Assembly (NCBI GenBank): GCA_019419895.1 | Contig: JAHZIE010000006.1 | Coordinates: forward strand, 1-57,349 | Source: Clostridiales bacterium | GTDB taxonomy: Bacteria; Bacillota; Clostridia; Oscillospirales; Acutalibacteraceae | DNA: 57,349 nt | Direction of reading: 5' to 3' | Shown here: positions 1-8,520 of the stretch, one piece after another | Layout of the letters: every line of letters starts with the position of its first letter | Numbering within the stretch: the stretch's first letter is position 1 | The notes under the pieces: model-generated | Databases searched by the model: none | What the model saw: only the letters and a program-made list of their open reading frames with translations | What the model was told of the DNA's origin: nothing | Made by a program: the position numbers and the translations under genes

Positions 1-1
1 A

Positions 2-1222
2 AGAGGGAAGAGACATACCCTCACCCTCTGCCAGAAGTGGCCCATCCGTGTTCCTCGTCCGGTGGAGAGGCGTCTTCCGGCCTCTATCCCTCTGATTACA
101 GGGCAAAGAGTGATTGATACCCTGTTTCCCATTTCCAAGGGAGGGGCGGCCGCTATTCCCGGGGGATTCGGAACGGGAAAGACCATGACGCAGCATCAGC
201 TTGCCAAATGGTGCGATGCGGATATTATCATCTATGTGGGCTGCGGCGAGCGTGGCAATGAGATGTCACAGGTGCTGGAGGAATTTTCCGGGCTGATAGA
301 TCCAAAGTCTGGGCGACCTCTGACCGACCGGACGGTTCTTATTGCAAACACATCCAACATGCCGGTGGCCGCCCGCGAGGCGTCGATTTATACAGGGATT
401 ACCTTGGCGGAATATTACAGGGACATGGGGTACCATGTGGCGATTATGGCCGATTCCACCTCCCGTTGGGCGGAAGCGCTGAGGGAGATTTCCGGACGGC
501 TGGAGGAAATGCCCGCGGAGGAAGGTTTCCCGGCTTACCTGCCTTCCCGCCTGTCGGAGTTTTATGAACGCGCGGGTATGGTGACCAGCCTTCAGGGAAA
601 GGAAGGATCCGTCACCATCATTGGAGCTGTTTCTCCCCAGGGCTCCGATTTTTCCGAGCCGGTCACTCAAAATACCAAGCGGTTCACCCGCTGCTTCTGG
701 GCGCTGGACAAGGCGCTGGCTTATGCCCGTCATTATCCAGCCATCAATTGGATGACCTCCTACAGCGAATATTTTACCGATCTGGATCCATGGTTTGAAA
801 GTCATCTTGGGGCTGACTTTATCGAATACAGAAAGCGGATTGTCCACATTCTCCAGGAGGAAAACCAGCTGATGGAGATTGTTAAGCTCATAGGAGCCGA
901 TGTGCTGCCAGATGATCAGAAGCTGGTCATCGAAATCGCCAGGATAATCCGTGTGGGCTTTTTGCAGCAGAATGCTTTCCACGCCCAGGACACCTATGTG
1001 CCGCTGGAAAAGCAGAAGCTGATGATGAAGGTGATCCTCGAGCTTTACGATGCCTGCCGCAAGGTGGTTTCGGCATCCATCCCCCTGACCACTGTCATGG
1101 AATATGGGTTGTTTGACAAGCTGGTGAAGGTAAAATATGATGTTCCCAACGATAAGCTGGAGCTGTTTGACAGCTACAGCGCCGAGATTAACAGCATGGT
1201 CTCGGAAATCCTTGGAGCCTGA
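2..1222 (+). CDS. ntpA: V-type ATP synthase catalytic subunit A (5' end outside window)
   Basis: Catalytic A subunit of the V/A-type rotary ATPase, which couples ATP hydrolysis or synthesis to H+ or Na+ movement across the membrane. The reading frame is open from base 2, so the gene starts upstream. The residues in the first 60 bases (HTLCQKWPIRVPRP) belong to the family, so a start at the GTG at 62 would be an artefact. The P-loop reads GGFGTGKT, a variant of the usual GPFGSGKT, followed by the family stretches VGCGERGNEM and ADSTSRWAEALREISGRL. The 406 residues seen are about two thirds of a usual ~590-residue subunit. ntpB follows after 57 bases and then ntpD, the normal order. Identity is certain; ion specificity cannot be read here. 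Confidence 0.97.
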   Translation, partial: RGKRHTLTLCQKWPIRVPRPVERRLPASIPLITGQRVIDTLFPISKGGAAAIPGGFGTGKTMTQHQLAKWCDADIIIYVGCGERGNEMSQVLEEFSGLIDPKSGRPLTDRTVLIANTSNMPVAAREASIYTGITLAEYYRDMGYHVAIMADSTSRWAEALREISGRLEEMPAEEGFPAYLPSRLSEFYERAGMVTSLQGKEGSVTIIGAVSPQGSDFSEPVTQNTKRFTRCFWALDKALAYARHYPAINWMTSYSEYFTDLDPWFESHLGADFIEYRKRIVHILQEENQLMEIVKLIGADVLPDDQKLVIEIARIIRVGFLQQNAFHAQDTYVPLEKQKLMMKVILELYDACRKVVSASIPLTTVMEYGLFDKLVKVKYDVPNDKLELFDSYSAEINSMVSEILGA

Positions 1223-1279
1223 CGCGGAAGAAACCCCGGGTGAGAAAGAATGGGGCCGCAATAGAATGGAGGCTGACAA

Positions 1280-2683
1280 ATGGTAATTGATTATATCGGC
1301 GTGAAGGAGATCAGCGGGTCCCTGATTGTCCTTGACGGCGTTGAAAATGTTTCCTATGAAGACATTGTTGATATCCGGCTGGACGACGGTTCCGTGCGTA
1401 CGGGAAGGGTGGTTCAGCTGGAGGGGAAAAGGGCTGTTATCCAGGTGTTTGAGGGAACCAGGGGGATCTCCCTGACCAATACCCGCACCCGGCTGCGCGG
1501 CCGTCCCATGGAGCTGGCTCTGTCGCCGGAAATTTTGGGCAGGGTATTTGACGGAGCGGGACGCCCGATTGACGGCTTGGGGGATATTTTTCCCCAGAAG
1601 AGGATGAATATCAACGGTACGCCGATGAATCCGGTCTCCCGTGTTTATCCGAAAAACTATATCAGTACCGGTATTTCCAGTATTGACACTTTAATGACCC
1701 TGATCCGCGGGCAGAAGCTTCCTATCTTTTCCGGCTCCGGCATGAAGCATAATGAGCTGGCGGTGCAGATTGTCCGTCAGGCGAAAATCGCTGAGGATGA
1801 GGGAGCGAGGTTCGCCGTGGTGTTTGCCGCCATGGGCGTGAAAAATGATGTTGCCGATTATTTCCGCCGTTCCTTTGACGAATCGGGCGTATTGCAGAGG
1901 GTCGTGATGTTCCTCAACCTTTCCAACGATCCGATCATTGAGCGGACGCTGACCCCCCGCTGCGCCCTGACCTGCGCGGAGTACTTGGCCTTTGAGCTTG
2001 GCATGCACATTCTGGTGATTATGACGGATATGACCTCCTATGCGGAGGCCTTGCGGGAATTCAGCTCTTCCAAGGGGGAAATTCCCGGCCGTAAGGGATT
2101 TCCAGGATATCTGTATTCCGATTTGGCCTCTTTGTACGAGAGGGCCGGCATGGTCAAAGGAAAGGAAGGTTCGGTGACACAGATCCCCATCCTGACCATG
2201 CCAAACGATGACATTACTCATCCGGTGCCCGATTTGACGGGGTATATCACTGAAGGGCAGATCGTCCTTGACAGGGATTTGGATAACGCGGGGATCTACC
2301 CGCCGGTTTCCGTTCTGCCATCCCTCTCCCGCTTAATGAAGGATGGGATTGGTGAGGGATATACGCGGGCGGATCATTCGGCGCTGGCCAACCAGCTTTT
2401 TGCTTCTTATGCCAAGGTGCAGGACGCCCGTTCCCTGGCTTCTGTGATTGGCGAGGAGGAGCTTTCTCCGGTGGATAAAAAATATATCGCCTTCGGTAAA
2501 GCATTTGAGGCGAATTTTCTGACGCAGGGCCCCAACGAGGCCCGTACCATGGAACAAAGCCTGGATTTAGGATGGCGTCTGCTTTCCACTCTGCCGCGGG
2601 AGGAATTGGACCGTGTGGACGGCGCCCTGCTTGATCAGTATTACCATCCGGAAGAAACGCGGCAGCCGATGGCGGGCGAATAA
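1280..2683 (+). CDS. ntpB: V-type ATP synthase subunit B
   Basis: Non-catalytic nucleotide-binding B subunit of the V1 headpiece, alternating with A in the hexamer. The 467 residues match the family length. The position of the A-subunit P-loop is replaced by FSGSGMKHNE, as expected for a B subunit, and the conserved EALREFSSSKGEIPGRKGFPGY and IPILTMPNDDITHP regions are present. The ATG follows a purine-rich AGAATGGAGG stretch. It lies between ntpA and ntpD and is surely cotranscribed with them. Confidence 0.97.
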   Translation: MVIDYIGVKEISGSLIVLDGVENVSYEDIVDIRLDDGSVRTGRVVQLEGKRAVIQVFEGTRGISLTNTRTRLRGRPMELALSPEILGRVFDGAGRPIDGLGDIFPQKRMNINGTPMNPVSRVYPKNYISTGISSIDTLMTLIRGQKLPIFSGSGMKHNELAVQIVRQAKIAEDEGARFAVVFAAMGVKNDVADYFRRSFDESGVLQRVVMFLNLSNDPIIERTLTPRCALTCAEYLAFELGMHILVIMTDMTSYAEALREFSSSKGEIPGRKGFPGYLYSDLASLYERAGMVKGKEGSVTQIPILTMPNDDITHPVPDLTGYITEGQIVLDRDLDNAGIYPPVSVLPSLSRLMKDGIGEGYTRADHSALANQLFASYAKVQDARSLASVIGEEELSPVDKKYIAFGKAFEANFLTQGPNEARTMEQSLDLGWRLLSTLPREELDRVDGALLDQYYHPEETRQPMAGE

Positions 2684-2698
2684 AAATGAGGTGAGGAA

Positions 2699-3328
2699 AT
2701 GGCCATTCAGACAGTCCCAACCAAGGGAAACCTGCTGGCGACCAAAAAATCTCTGGAGCTTGCCCGGGTTGGATTTGAGCTTTTGGACCGGAAACGGAAT
2801 ATCCTTATCCGCGAAATGATGATGCTCATCGATAAGGCGGAGGAGATTCAGAACCGGATTGATTCCACTTATCACAACGCTTATCAGGCTCTCCAAAGGG
2901 CAAATATCACCCTAGGCATCTGTGAGGAAATCGCTCAGACGGTGCCTCTGGACGATGGGCTTTCCATTTCCTTCCGGAGCGTTATGGGAGTGGAAATTCC
3001 CACGGTTCTGCAGGAATCGGAAAAGGCTGGAATTCCCTTTGGGCTGATGCAGACTAATGCCGATTTGGATAAGGCATATCTGGCCTTTGATGAGGTGAAG
3101 CGTCTGACCGCAAGCTTGGCTTCGGTGGAAAACAGCGTTTACCGTCTGGCCGACGCGATTAAAAAGACACAGAAGAGGGCCAACGCATTAAAGAACATCA
3201 TCATTCCACGGTTTGAGTCCACTGTAAAATTTATCTCCGATGCCCTGGAGGAAAAGGACAGGGAGGAATTCTCCCGTCTGAAGGTGATAAAAAGCCAAAA
3301 GGAGACAAAGAACCTTTCAGAAGAATAA
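2699..3328 (+). CDS. ntpD: V-type ATP synthase subunit D
   Basis: Central-stalk subunit D, the rotor shaft that links the A3B3 head to the membrane ring. The 209-residue protein is mostly helical and has the family N-terminus (VPTKGNLLATKKSLELARVG) and a long C-terminal coiled coil rich in K, E and R. It starts 15 bases after ntpB, with GAGGTGAGG as ribosome binding site. It is the last gene of the operon, since a strong terminator begins within ten bases of its stop. Confidence 0.96.
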   Translation: MAIQTVPTKGNLLATKKSLELARVGFELLDRKRNILIREMMMLIDKAEEIQNRIDSTYHNAYQALQRANITLGICEEIAQTVPLDDGLSISFRSVMGVEIPTVLQESEKAGIPFGLMQTNADLDKAYLAFDEVKRLTASLASVENSVYRLADAIKKTQKRANALKNIIIPRFESTVKFISDALEEKDREEFSRLKVIKSQKETKNLSEE

Positions 3329-3336
3329 AGAAAATA

Positions 3337-3364
3337 AAAAAGGAAGGGACGTCCCTTCCTTTTT
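3337..3364 (+). terminator. Rho-independent terminator of the V-ATPase operon
   Basis: A near-perfect palindrome with GGAAGGG/CCCTTCC core arms, an A-run before and a T-run after. It sits 8 bases past the ntpD stop. Because it is flanked by A and T runs it could work in both directions and also end the facing DUF1638 gene. Confidence 0.9.
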
Positions 3365-3549
3365 CTTATTCCATTCTGATGGTATCGCTTTCATGGATAC
3401 AGCCGTACTCCGCTGGAACAACCGGTACAAAAAGGAAATATGCTTTCAATTTCCTGGAGGGGACAGTCTGGAAACAGCGAATATCCAGGCGCTGCTGTCA
3501 GGGACACTGGAGACCTATTCATTTCCGCGTGCGGAGGGGCTCAAATGAT

Positions 3550-4329
3550 TTACGGCTGGGCGCAGGTGATAATTCTGGAATCATTGGAGGGAACCACTCG
3601 GCTTCCCGGGGGCACAGTGAGGAAGGTTTCTTCGTCCCATTGGCCGTTGAGGAATTTTTGCATCAGAGAGAGATCGCCGTCCAGCAGGGTATAATTCCAG
3701 TGGTAAAAATCGGCGGCGTCCTTGGTGAACTTCTGATGTTCCGGATTGTCAAAAAAAGGCATTTTTATGTAAGCGGCGTTTTGATAGCTTTTGGTCCATC
3801 CATTCATATCTTCCAAAAAGTCTTCCAGATCTTCTTCATCGTATCCCTTTTCCCTGTAGAAGGAAATCTGCCTTTGGCAGGAAGCCTCACAGGGCATGTC
3901 GGCATTTTCGATCCAGCTTGCCGTATACCAGAAACAACCGGGCAGGGTGTTGAAGTATTCCAGATACCGCTCCTTTGAGCCGAGGAAAAAGGTGATACAG
4001 TCGTGTCCCCTGGGAATGACAAGAGGATGACGTTGGCTGTGAAGCCCGGCAATCCCGTTGGAGCACAGGCCGTATCCGATTAAAATGGCGTCAAAGTCCT
4101 CATCATTGTAAGGGGAGATCTTATCCCCGTTTCCGCCCAGCTCATTTGTGTGAGGGTCCCGGCCGGATTCTACAGAATCGATCTCGTTTTGAAGGGTCTG
4201 CCTTAAAACGTCAGGGGCATTGTGATATCCCTGGCGGATAAAGGTGATGTCAATGTTATTCTGTGACAGGGAAGATAAATAGCACAGTTCCCTGGACATG
4301 GATTTGCAGGCGATAAGTTTTAATCTCAT
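3550..4329 (-). CDS. DUF1638 domain protein
   Basis: A 259-residue protein of the DUF1638 family, function unknown. Recognisable parts are the N-terminus MRLKLIACKSMSREL, LIGYGLCSNGIAGL, VIPRGHDCITFFLGSKERY and a C-terminal LLDGDLSLMQKFLNG. Several conserved cysteines (in LIACK, GLCSNG, GHDCI and CEASC) could suit a metal or corrinoid-related role. From memory, DUF1638 genes often lie near corrinoid methyltransferase genes in anaerobes; here the nearest relatives of those are 40 kb away (45.8-48.1 kb). The start at 4329 is chosen over an upstream in-frame ATG at 4470 because homology begins here and GAAGGG lies upstream. The gene stands alone, facing the V-ATPase operon. Confidence 0.8.
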   Translation of the reverse strand: MRLKLIACKSMSRELCYLSSLSQNNIDITFIRQGYHNAPDVLRQTLQNEIDSVESGRDPHTNELGGNGDKISPYNDEDFDAILIGYGLCSNGIAGLHSQRHPLVIPRGHDCITFFLGSKERYLEYFNTLPGCFWYTASWIENADMPCEASCQRQISFYREKGYDEEDLEDFLEDMNGWTKSYQNAAYIKMPFFDNPEHQKFTKDAADFYHWNYTLLDGDLSLMQKFLNGQWDEETFLTVPPGSRVVPSNDSRIITCAQP

Positions 4330-4771
4330 AATAAAATAATTCCCTTCAGGCGGCCGCGGAATCTCTACCGATTGCCATAGTGCCGCCGATGTCAGTTTGA
4401 CGGGGGAGTGATGCGAGCGCGGGAGCGCCGCGACCGGACGGACATGCCGGAAAATGAAAAGGGCTTTCACATGAAAATCCCCCGTTTTGTTGCACTGAAC
4501 AGATGAATCCTGATTTTACAGTCCCAGTATATCACAGTGGATTCCTGATTTCCATGGAAAAGAGAAAATATGGTGGAGAAGGGCATTCCCTTTGGAAAAA
4601 TTCTGGTGACAGAAGAGGAAATTATATGATATAATAAGACGCAAAGACTTTATGGCGGCGGTCTGGAAAGCATTGGCAGCGCCGTCGAAAGTATCTGACA
4701 AAAAAGCGGAGGCAGGCAGAGGAACGGAGATATTCGCCGCTCCTTCCGAAGAGCCTTATGAGGTGATAAAT
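4330..4771. other. Intergenic region between DUF1638 gene and lepA
   Basis: This divergent gap holds the lepA promoter near 4606-4635 and the long leader of the reverse DUF1638 gene. The leader side contains a GC-rich patch (about 4375-4445) able to fold, but I could not match it to a known riboswitch; cobalamin and SAM riboswitch core motifs were looked for and not seen. An in-frame extension of lepA back to 4652 has no ribosome binding site and is not homologous to LepA. Confidence 0.5.
4606..4635 (+). promoter_or_regulatory. Sigma-A type promoter of lepA
   Basis: GTGACA (4606-4611), 18-base spacer, TATAAT (4630-4635). The transcript would start near 4642, ahead of the TTG start at 4772. 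Confidence 0.6.
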
Positions 4772-6580
4772 TTGCTAATACCCCAGGAAAGAATCAGAAA
4801 TTTCAGTATTGTGGCCCACATCGATCATGGAAAATCCACCCTGGCTGACCGGATTCTGGAGCAGACCAAATCGGTTGCCCTCAGGGATATGTCGGATCAG
4901 CTGTTGGATAATATGGAATTGGAGCAGGAACGAGGCATCACTATCAAGGCCCATGCCGTCACCCTGGTCTATCATGCTAAGGATGGACTGGACTACCTTT
5001 TTAACCTGATTGACACCCCAGGACATGTAGACTTTAATTATGAGGTATCCCGTTCCCTTGCGGCCTGCGAGGGGGCGATCCTTGTGGTGGACGCCTCTCA
5101 GGGGATCGAGGCACAGACCCTGGCGAACACCTATCTGGCCATAGACGCCGGGCTTGAGGTTGTTCCGGTCATCAATAAAATTGATCTGCCCAGCGCCGAT
5201 CCGGACAGGGTATGTAATGAGATTGAGGATGTAATAGGCATTCCCGCCCAGGATGCCCCGCGTATTTCGGCAAAGGCAGGTGTCAACATTGAAGAGGTGA
5301 TGGAGCGGGTGGTCCGGGATATTCCGGCACCTTCCGGAGATTCCCAGGCTCCTTTGCAGGCGTTGATTTTTGATTCCTACTATGACCCTTACAAGGGGGT
5401 CATTGTTTATGTCAGGATAAAGGAGGGCTCTCTCAAGCCGGGAGATGAAATTTTAATGATGGCCGGGAAATCCAGGTTTACGGTAGTGGAATGCGGCTAC
5501 CTGAGGGCAACCTCACTGGAGCCCGCCAGCGGGCTGTCGGCGGGGGAGGTCGGATATATCGCCGCCTCAATCAAGACCATCACGGAGGCTATGGTAGGCG
5601 ACACCGTCACCTTGGCGGACCGGCCGGCCAAGGAGGCGCTTCCCGGTTACCGCAAGGTCAACCCTATGGTATTCTGCGGTATTTATCCAGCGGACGGCGC
5701 CCATTACGCCGATTTGCAGGAGGCGCTGGAAAAACTCCAGCTTAACGACGCCTCTCTCTCCTTTGAGGCGGAAACCTCCGTGGCCTTGGGGTTTGGATTC
5801 CGCTGCGGCTTTTTGGGGCTGCTGCATATGGAAATCATTCAGGAGCGGCTGGAGCGGGAGTATGATCTCGATTTGATTACCACCGCGCCCAGCGTTATTT
5901 ACCGCATTACCAAAACCAGCGGAGAGATTGTTTATGTGGACAATCCCACCAATTACCCTGATCCCGCCCTGATTGCCAAGGCGGAGGAGCCTATGACCAA
6001 CGCCCATATATACACTCCCAGCAGCTATGTGGGGAACATCATGGAGCTCTGCCAGGAACGGCGGGGTATTTTCAGGGATATGAAATATTTGGACACCGAC
6101 CGTGTAGATCTTCATTACGAGCTTCCTTTAAATGAAATTGTCTACGATTTTTTTGACGCCCTGAAATCCCGTACCAAGGGATATGCGTCCTTTGACTATG
6201 AACTGAAGGGCTATGTGGAATCGAGCCTGGTTAAGCTGGACATTATGCTTAACGGAGAAATCGTTGACGCCCTTTCCTTTATTGTCCACGCGGATAAGGC
6301 GTATGGAAGGGCGAGAAAGATGGCGGAAAAGCTCAAGGAGCATATTCCGCGCCAGCTTTTTGAGGTTCCGATTCAGGCGTGTATCGGCGGCAAAATTATC
6401 GCCCGTGAAACGGTCAAGGCCATGAGGAAGGATGTTTTGGCCAAGTGCTACGGCGGCGATATCACCAGAAAGAAAAAGCTGCTGGAAAAGCAGAAGGAAG
6501 GCAAGAAGAGAATGCGGCAGCTGGGGAGTGTCGAGGTGCCGCAGGAGGCTTTTATGTCGGTGCTCAAGCTGGATGAGTGA
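4772..6580 (+). CDS. lepA: Elongation factor 4 (LepA), TTG start
   Basis: Ribosome-associated translational GTPase EF-4, which back-translocates or remodels stalled ribosomes. From the TTG at 4772 the protein is 602 residues, the normal length. It begins with QERIRNFSIVAHIDHGKST (G1 near residues 15-23) and shows the switch regions ERGITIK and DTPGHVDF, NKIDLPSADP (G4) and the LepA-specific C-terminus ending in GSVEVPQEAFMSVLK. The start is decided by GAGGTGA at 4760-4766, five bases before the TTG. An upstream ATG at 4652 would add 40 non-homologous residues and lie almost on the transcript start. It leads the lepA-hemW-hrcA block typical of Firmicutes, but has its own terminator. Confidence 0.96.
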   Translation: MLIPQERIRNFSIVAHIDHGKSTLADRILEQTKSVALRDMSDQLLDNMELEQERGITIKAHAVTLVYHAKDGLDYLFNLIDTPGHVDFNYEVSRSLAACEGAILVVDASQGIEAQTLANTYLAIDAGLEVVPVINKIDLPSADPDRVCNEIEDVIGIPAQDAPRISAKAGVNIEEVMERVVRDIPAPSGDSQAPLQALIFDSYYDPYKGVIVYVRIKEGSLKPGDEILMMAGKSRFTVVECGYLRATSLEPASGLSAGEVGYIAASIKTITEAMVGDTVTLADRPAKEALPGYRKVNPMVFCGIYPADGAHYADLQEALEKLQLNDASLSFEAETSVALGFGFRCGFLGLLHMEIIQERLEREYDLDLITTAPSVIYRITKTSGEIVYVDNPTNYPDPALIAKAEEPMTNAHIYTPSSYVGNIMELCQERRGIFRDMKYLDTDRVDLHYELPLNEIVYDFFDALKSRTKGYASFDYELKGYVESSLVKLDIMLNGEIVDALSFIVHADKAYGRARKMAEKLKEHIPRQLFEVPIQACIGGKIIARETVKAMRKDVLAKCYGGDITRKKKLLEKQKEGKKRMRQLGSVEVPQEAFMSVLKLDE

Positions 6581-6597
6581 CAGGTAAGCAAAGGGTC

Positions 6598-6638
6598 AAA
6601 AAGGCGGGAAGAGGGCAGGTCGCTTCTCCCGCCTTTTG
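6598..6638 (+). terminator. Terminator after lepA
   Basis: Stem AAAAGGCGGGA with TCCCGCCTTTT around an 18-19-base loop, ending in four T, 18 bases past the lepA stop. Confidence 0.8.
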
Positions 6639-6943
6639 CGCGTTTTCTCCCGGTATAAAAGGTGAAAGAAAAAAGCGGGCGGCCAACAACGGGGGGAAGA
6701 GAGTGGTTAGGGACTTCAGGAAAAAGAAGAAAACCTGGAGGGGCCTCCTATTAAGACTGCCGCAGCTTTCAATAAATGGGGATGACAAACAGAAATGGCA
6801 TTGAAAAGAAATAGTACCGCGCTGTAAGGCTGCGGAAAAACATTTGCTGAAAATGGGCCATAGCCAAGAGAGAAGGAGCTATAGCGATTGGCCGGTGAAA
6901 GGCACGCGGAAGAAAATAGTGCGCTGAAAAGGAGAATACGCTT
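6639..6943. other. Gap between lepA and hemW
   Basis: About 300 bases without a supported gene. It is purine-rich on the + strand and must hold the hemW promoter, but no convincing -35/-10 pair was seen. Confidence 0.4.
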
Positions 6944-8080
6944 ATGGAATTTTTGGGATTATATCTGCACATCCCCTTTTGCAATGGAAAATGCCCTTAC
7001 TGCGATTTTTATTCAGTCCACCCTACAGAGGAACTGATGGACGCCTATACAGACGCCTTGTGTAAGTCCATAGGAGATTGGGGAGAAAAGGCAGAGGGAA
7101 GGCCGCTGGATACCATCTATTTTGGCGGCGGCACGCCCAATCTGCTGGGGGCCGCGCGGCTGTCGGAAATTTTGGAACGGGTTGGGCGGAGCTTTTGCGT
7201 GGAGAAAAACGCCGAGATCACCCTGGAGGCCAATCCGACGGCCCTTTTGGAAGGCGAGCTTCCCGTGCTCCGGCAAAGGGGGGTCAACCGCTTGTCGTTG
7301 GGAATGCAGTCCTCCCATGGGAGGGAACTGTCTTTTTTAGGAAGAAAACACACTGTTGACGATGTCCCGAAGGCGGTGGAATGGGCCCGCCGGGCGGGTT
7401 TTGACAATATCTCCCTGGATTTGATGCTCGCGCTGGAGGGACAGACGCCCAAAGAGGTGAAGGAATCAGCCGCCCGCTGCCGGGAATGGGGAGCGGATCA
7501 TGTATCGGCCTACCTTTTAAAGGTGGAGGAGGGAACTCCCTTTTATCAAAAATGGATTGAAGGGATCCTCCGCCTGCCGGGGGAGGAGGAAGGGCGGGAG
7601 CTTTACCTGACCGCCTGCCGGTGTTTAGAGGACGGCGGTTACCGGCAGTATGAAATCTCCAATTTCGCGGTGCGGGGAAAAGAGAGCCGGCATAATCTCC
7701 GGTATTGGGATGACCGGGAATATCTGGGACTGGGAGCGTCGGCTCATTCTTTTTGGGCGGGCAGGCGGTTTTATTATCCCCGGGATATTATGGGCTTTAT
7801 AGGCGGAAAAGAGCCTGTTCCCGACGGAGAAGGGGGAGGTTATGAGGAATATGCCATGCTCCGTTTCCGCCTGTCGGAGGGACTGACGGAAACGGGAAGC
7901 AGGGAGCGGTTTGCCCGCCCGATTCCGAAAGTTTACCGCGCCAGGGCTCAACGGTATGCCAAGGCGGGGCTTTTGCAGTCGGATGCAGCCGGGATCCGTT
8001 TGACCCGGGAGGGTTTCCTCGTTTCCAACACCCTGATCGGGGAAATCCTTTTTCCAACTCCCGAAGGGATAAGGTTGTGA
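6944..8080 (+). CDS. hemW: Radical SAM protein HemW (coproporphyrinogen oxidase-like heme chaperone)
   Basis: HemW family radical SAM protein. Members were long called oxygen-independent coproporphyrinogen III oxidase, but short HemW-type proteins are thought to act in heme trafficking. The cluster motif CNGKCPYC (C13, C17, C20) has the C-x3-C-x2-C spacing. LYLHIPFC, FGGGTPNLL and NRLSLGMQS are family blocks, and the C-terminal HemN-like domain includes the HNLRYWDDREYLGLGASAHSF region. The 378 residues match HemW rather than the longer HemN. AAGGAG precedes the ATG. It sits between lepA and hrcA, the usual Firmicutes place. Confidence 0.93.
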   Translation: MEFLGLYLHIPFCNGKCPYCDFYSVHPTEELMDAYTDALCKSIGDWGEKAEGRPLDTIYFGGGTPNLLGAARLSEILERVGRSFCVEKNAEITLEANPTALLEGELPVLRQRGVNRLSLGMQSSHGRELSFLGRKHTVDDVPKAVEWARRAGFDNISLDLMLALEGQTPKEVKESAARCREWGADHVSAYLLKVEEGTPFYQKWIEGILRLPGEEEGRELYLTACRCLEDGGYRQYEISNFAVRGKESRHNLRYWDDREYLGLGASAHSFWAGRRFYYPRDIMGFIGGKEPVPDGEGGGYEEYAMLRFRLSEGLTETGSRERFARPIPKVYRARAQRYAKAGLLQSDAAGIRLTREGFLVSNTLIGEILFPTPEGIRL

Positions 8081-8434
8081 TGGGGATTCCGGTTCTTTTC
8101 CAGGGGGCTTCACTGAGAAAAAACGTGGATAGGAAATTTTTCGCTATTCTGAATGGTGGAGAGAAATGAGGAAGAAACAGCATAATGGTAACAAAGGAAT
8201 TTCCAGTTTTTCTATGAATATGAAAAGGAATAGGTGGCGGTTTATCGAAGGTGTCCAGTGAAAAAAGAAAAAAGATACATAATTTTTGTCTGTCCTTGGA
8301 TAAAAAGAAAGGGCAGGAAGGTGAAAGATAAGTGTGAGAAGCATGGGGCGCAGGTTATTCCGTTCCTTCTTATGTTTATGTAGGAAGAAAACCGCGAAAA
8401 TTCAAAATTTCACAATTAGTTTACAAATGAAATA
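8081..8434. other. Gap upstream of the heat-shock promoter
   Basis: About 350 bases with no supported gene. No terminator with a clear T-run was found after hemW. The heat-shock promoter follows directly. Confidence 0.4.
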
Positions 8435-8463
8435 TTGACAATACCGTCAGATGATGGTAAATT
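8435..8463 (+). promoter_or_regulatory. Sigma-A promoter of the hrcA-grpE-dnaK-dnaJ operon
   Basis: TTGACA (8435-8440), 17-base spacer, TAAATT (8458-8463). It is followed at once by the CIRCE operator, so HrcA binding would block transcription start. Confidence 0.9.
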
Positions 8464-8473
8464 AATAATTAAG

Positions 8474-8500
8474 TTAGCACTCAAAAGTCAAGAGTGCTAA
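8474..8500 (+). promoter_or_regulatory. CIRCE operator (HrcA binding site)
   Basis: A perfect TTAGCACTC-N9-GAGTGCTAA inverted repeat, the consensus CIRCE element. It lies ten bases after the -10 box and 20 bases before the hrcA start, so the whole operon is autoregulated by HrcA with GroE feedback expected. It is the only CIRCE copy in the window. Confidence 0.98.
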
Positions 8501-8520
8501 AACCCAGTGGAGGTGAGGTT

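Noticed and set aside
4330..4640. Cobalamin or SAM riboswitch in front of the DUF1638 gene
   Set aside because: The GC-rich leader folds, but the conserved core motifs of both classes are absent.
8494..8520. GTG start for hrcA inside the CIRCE element
   Set aside because: The ATG at 8521 has an ideal GGAGGTGA site and matches the family start.
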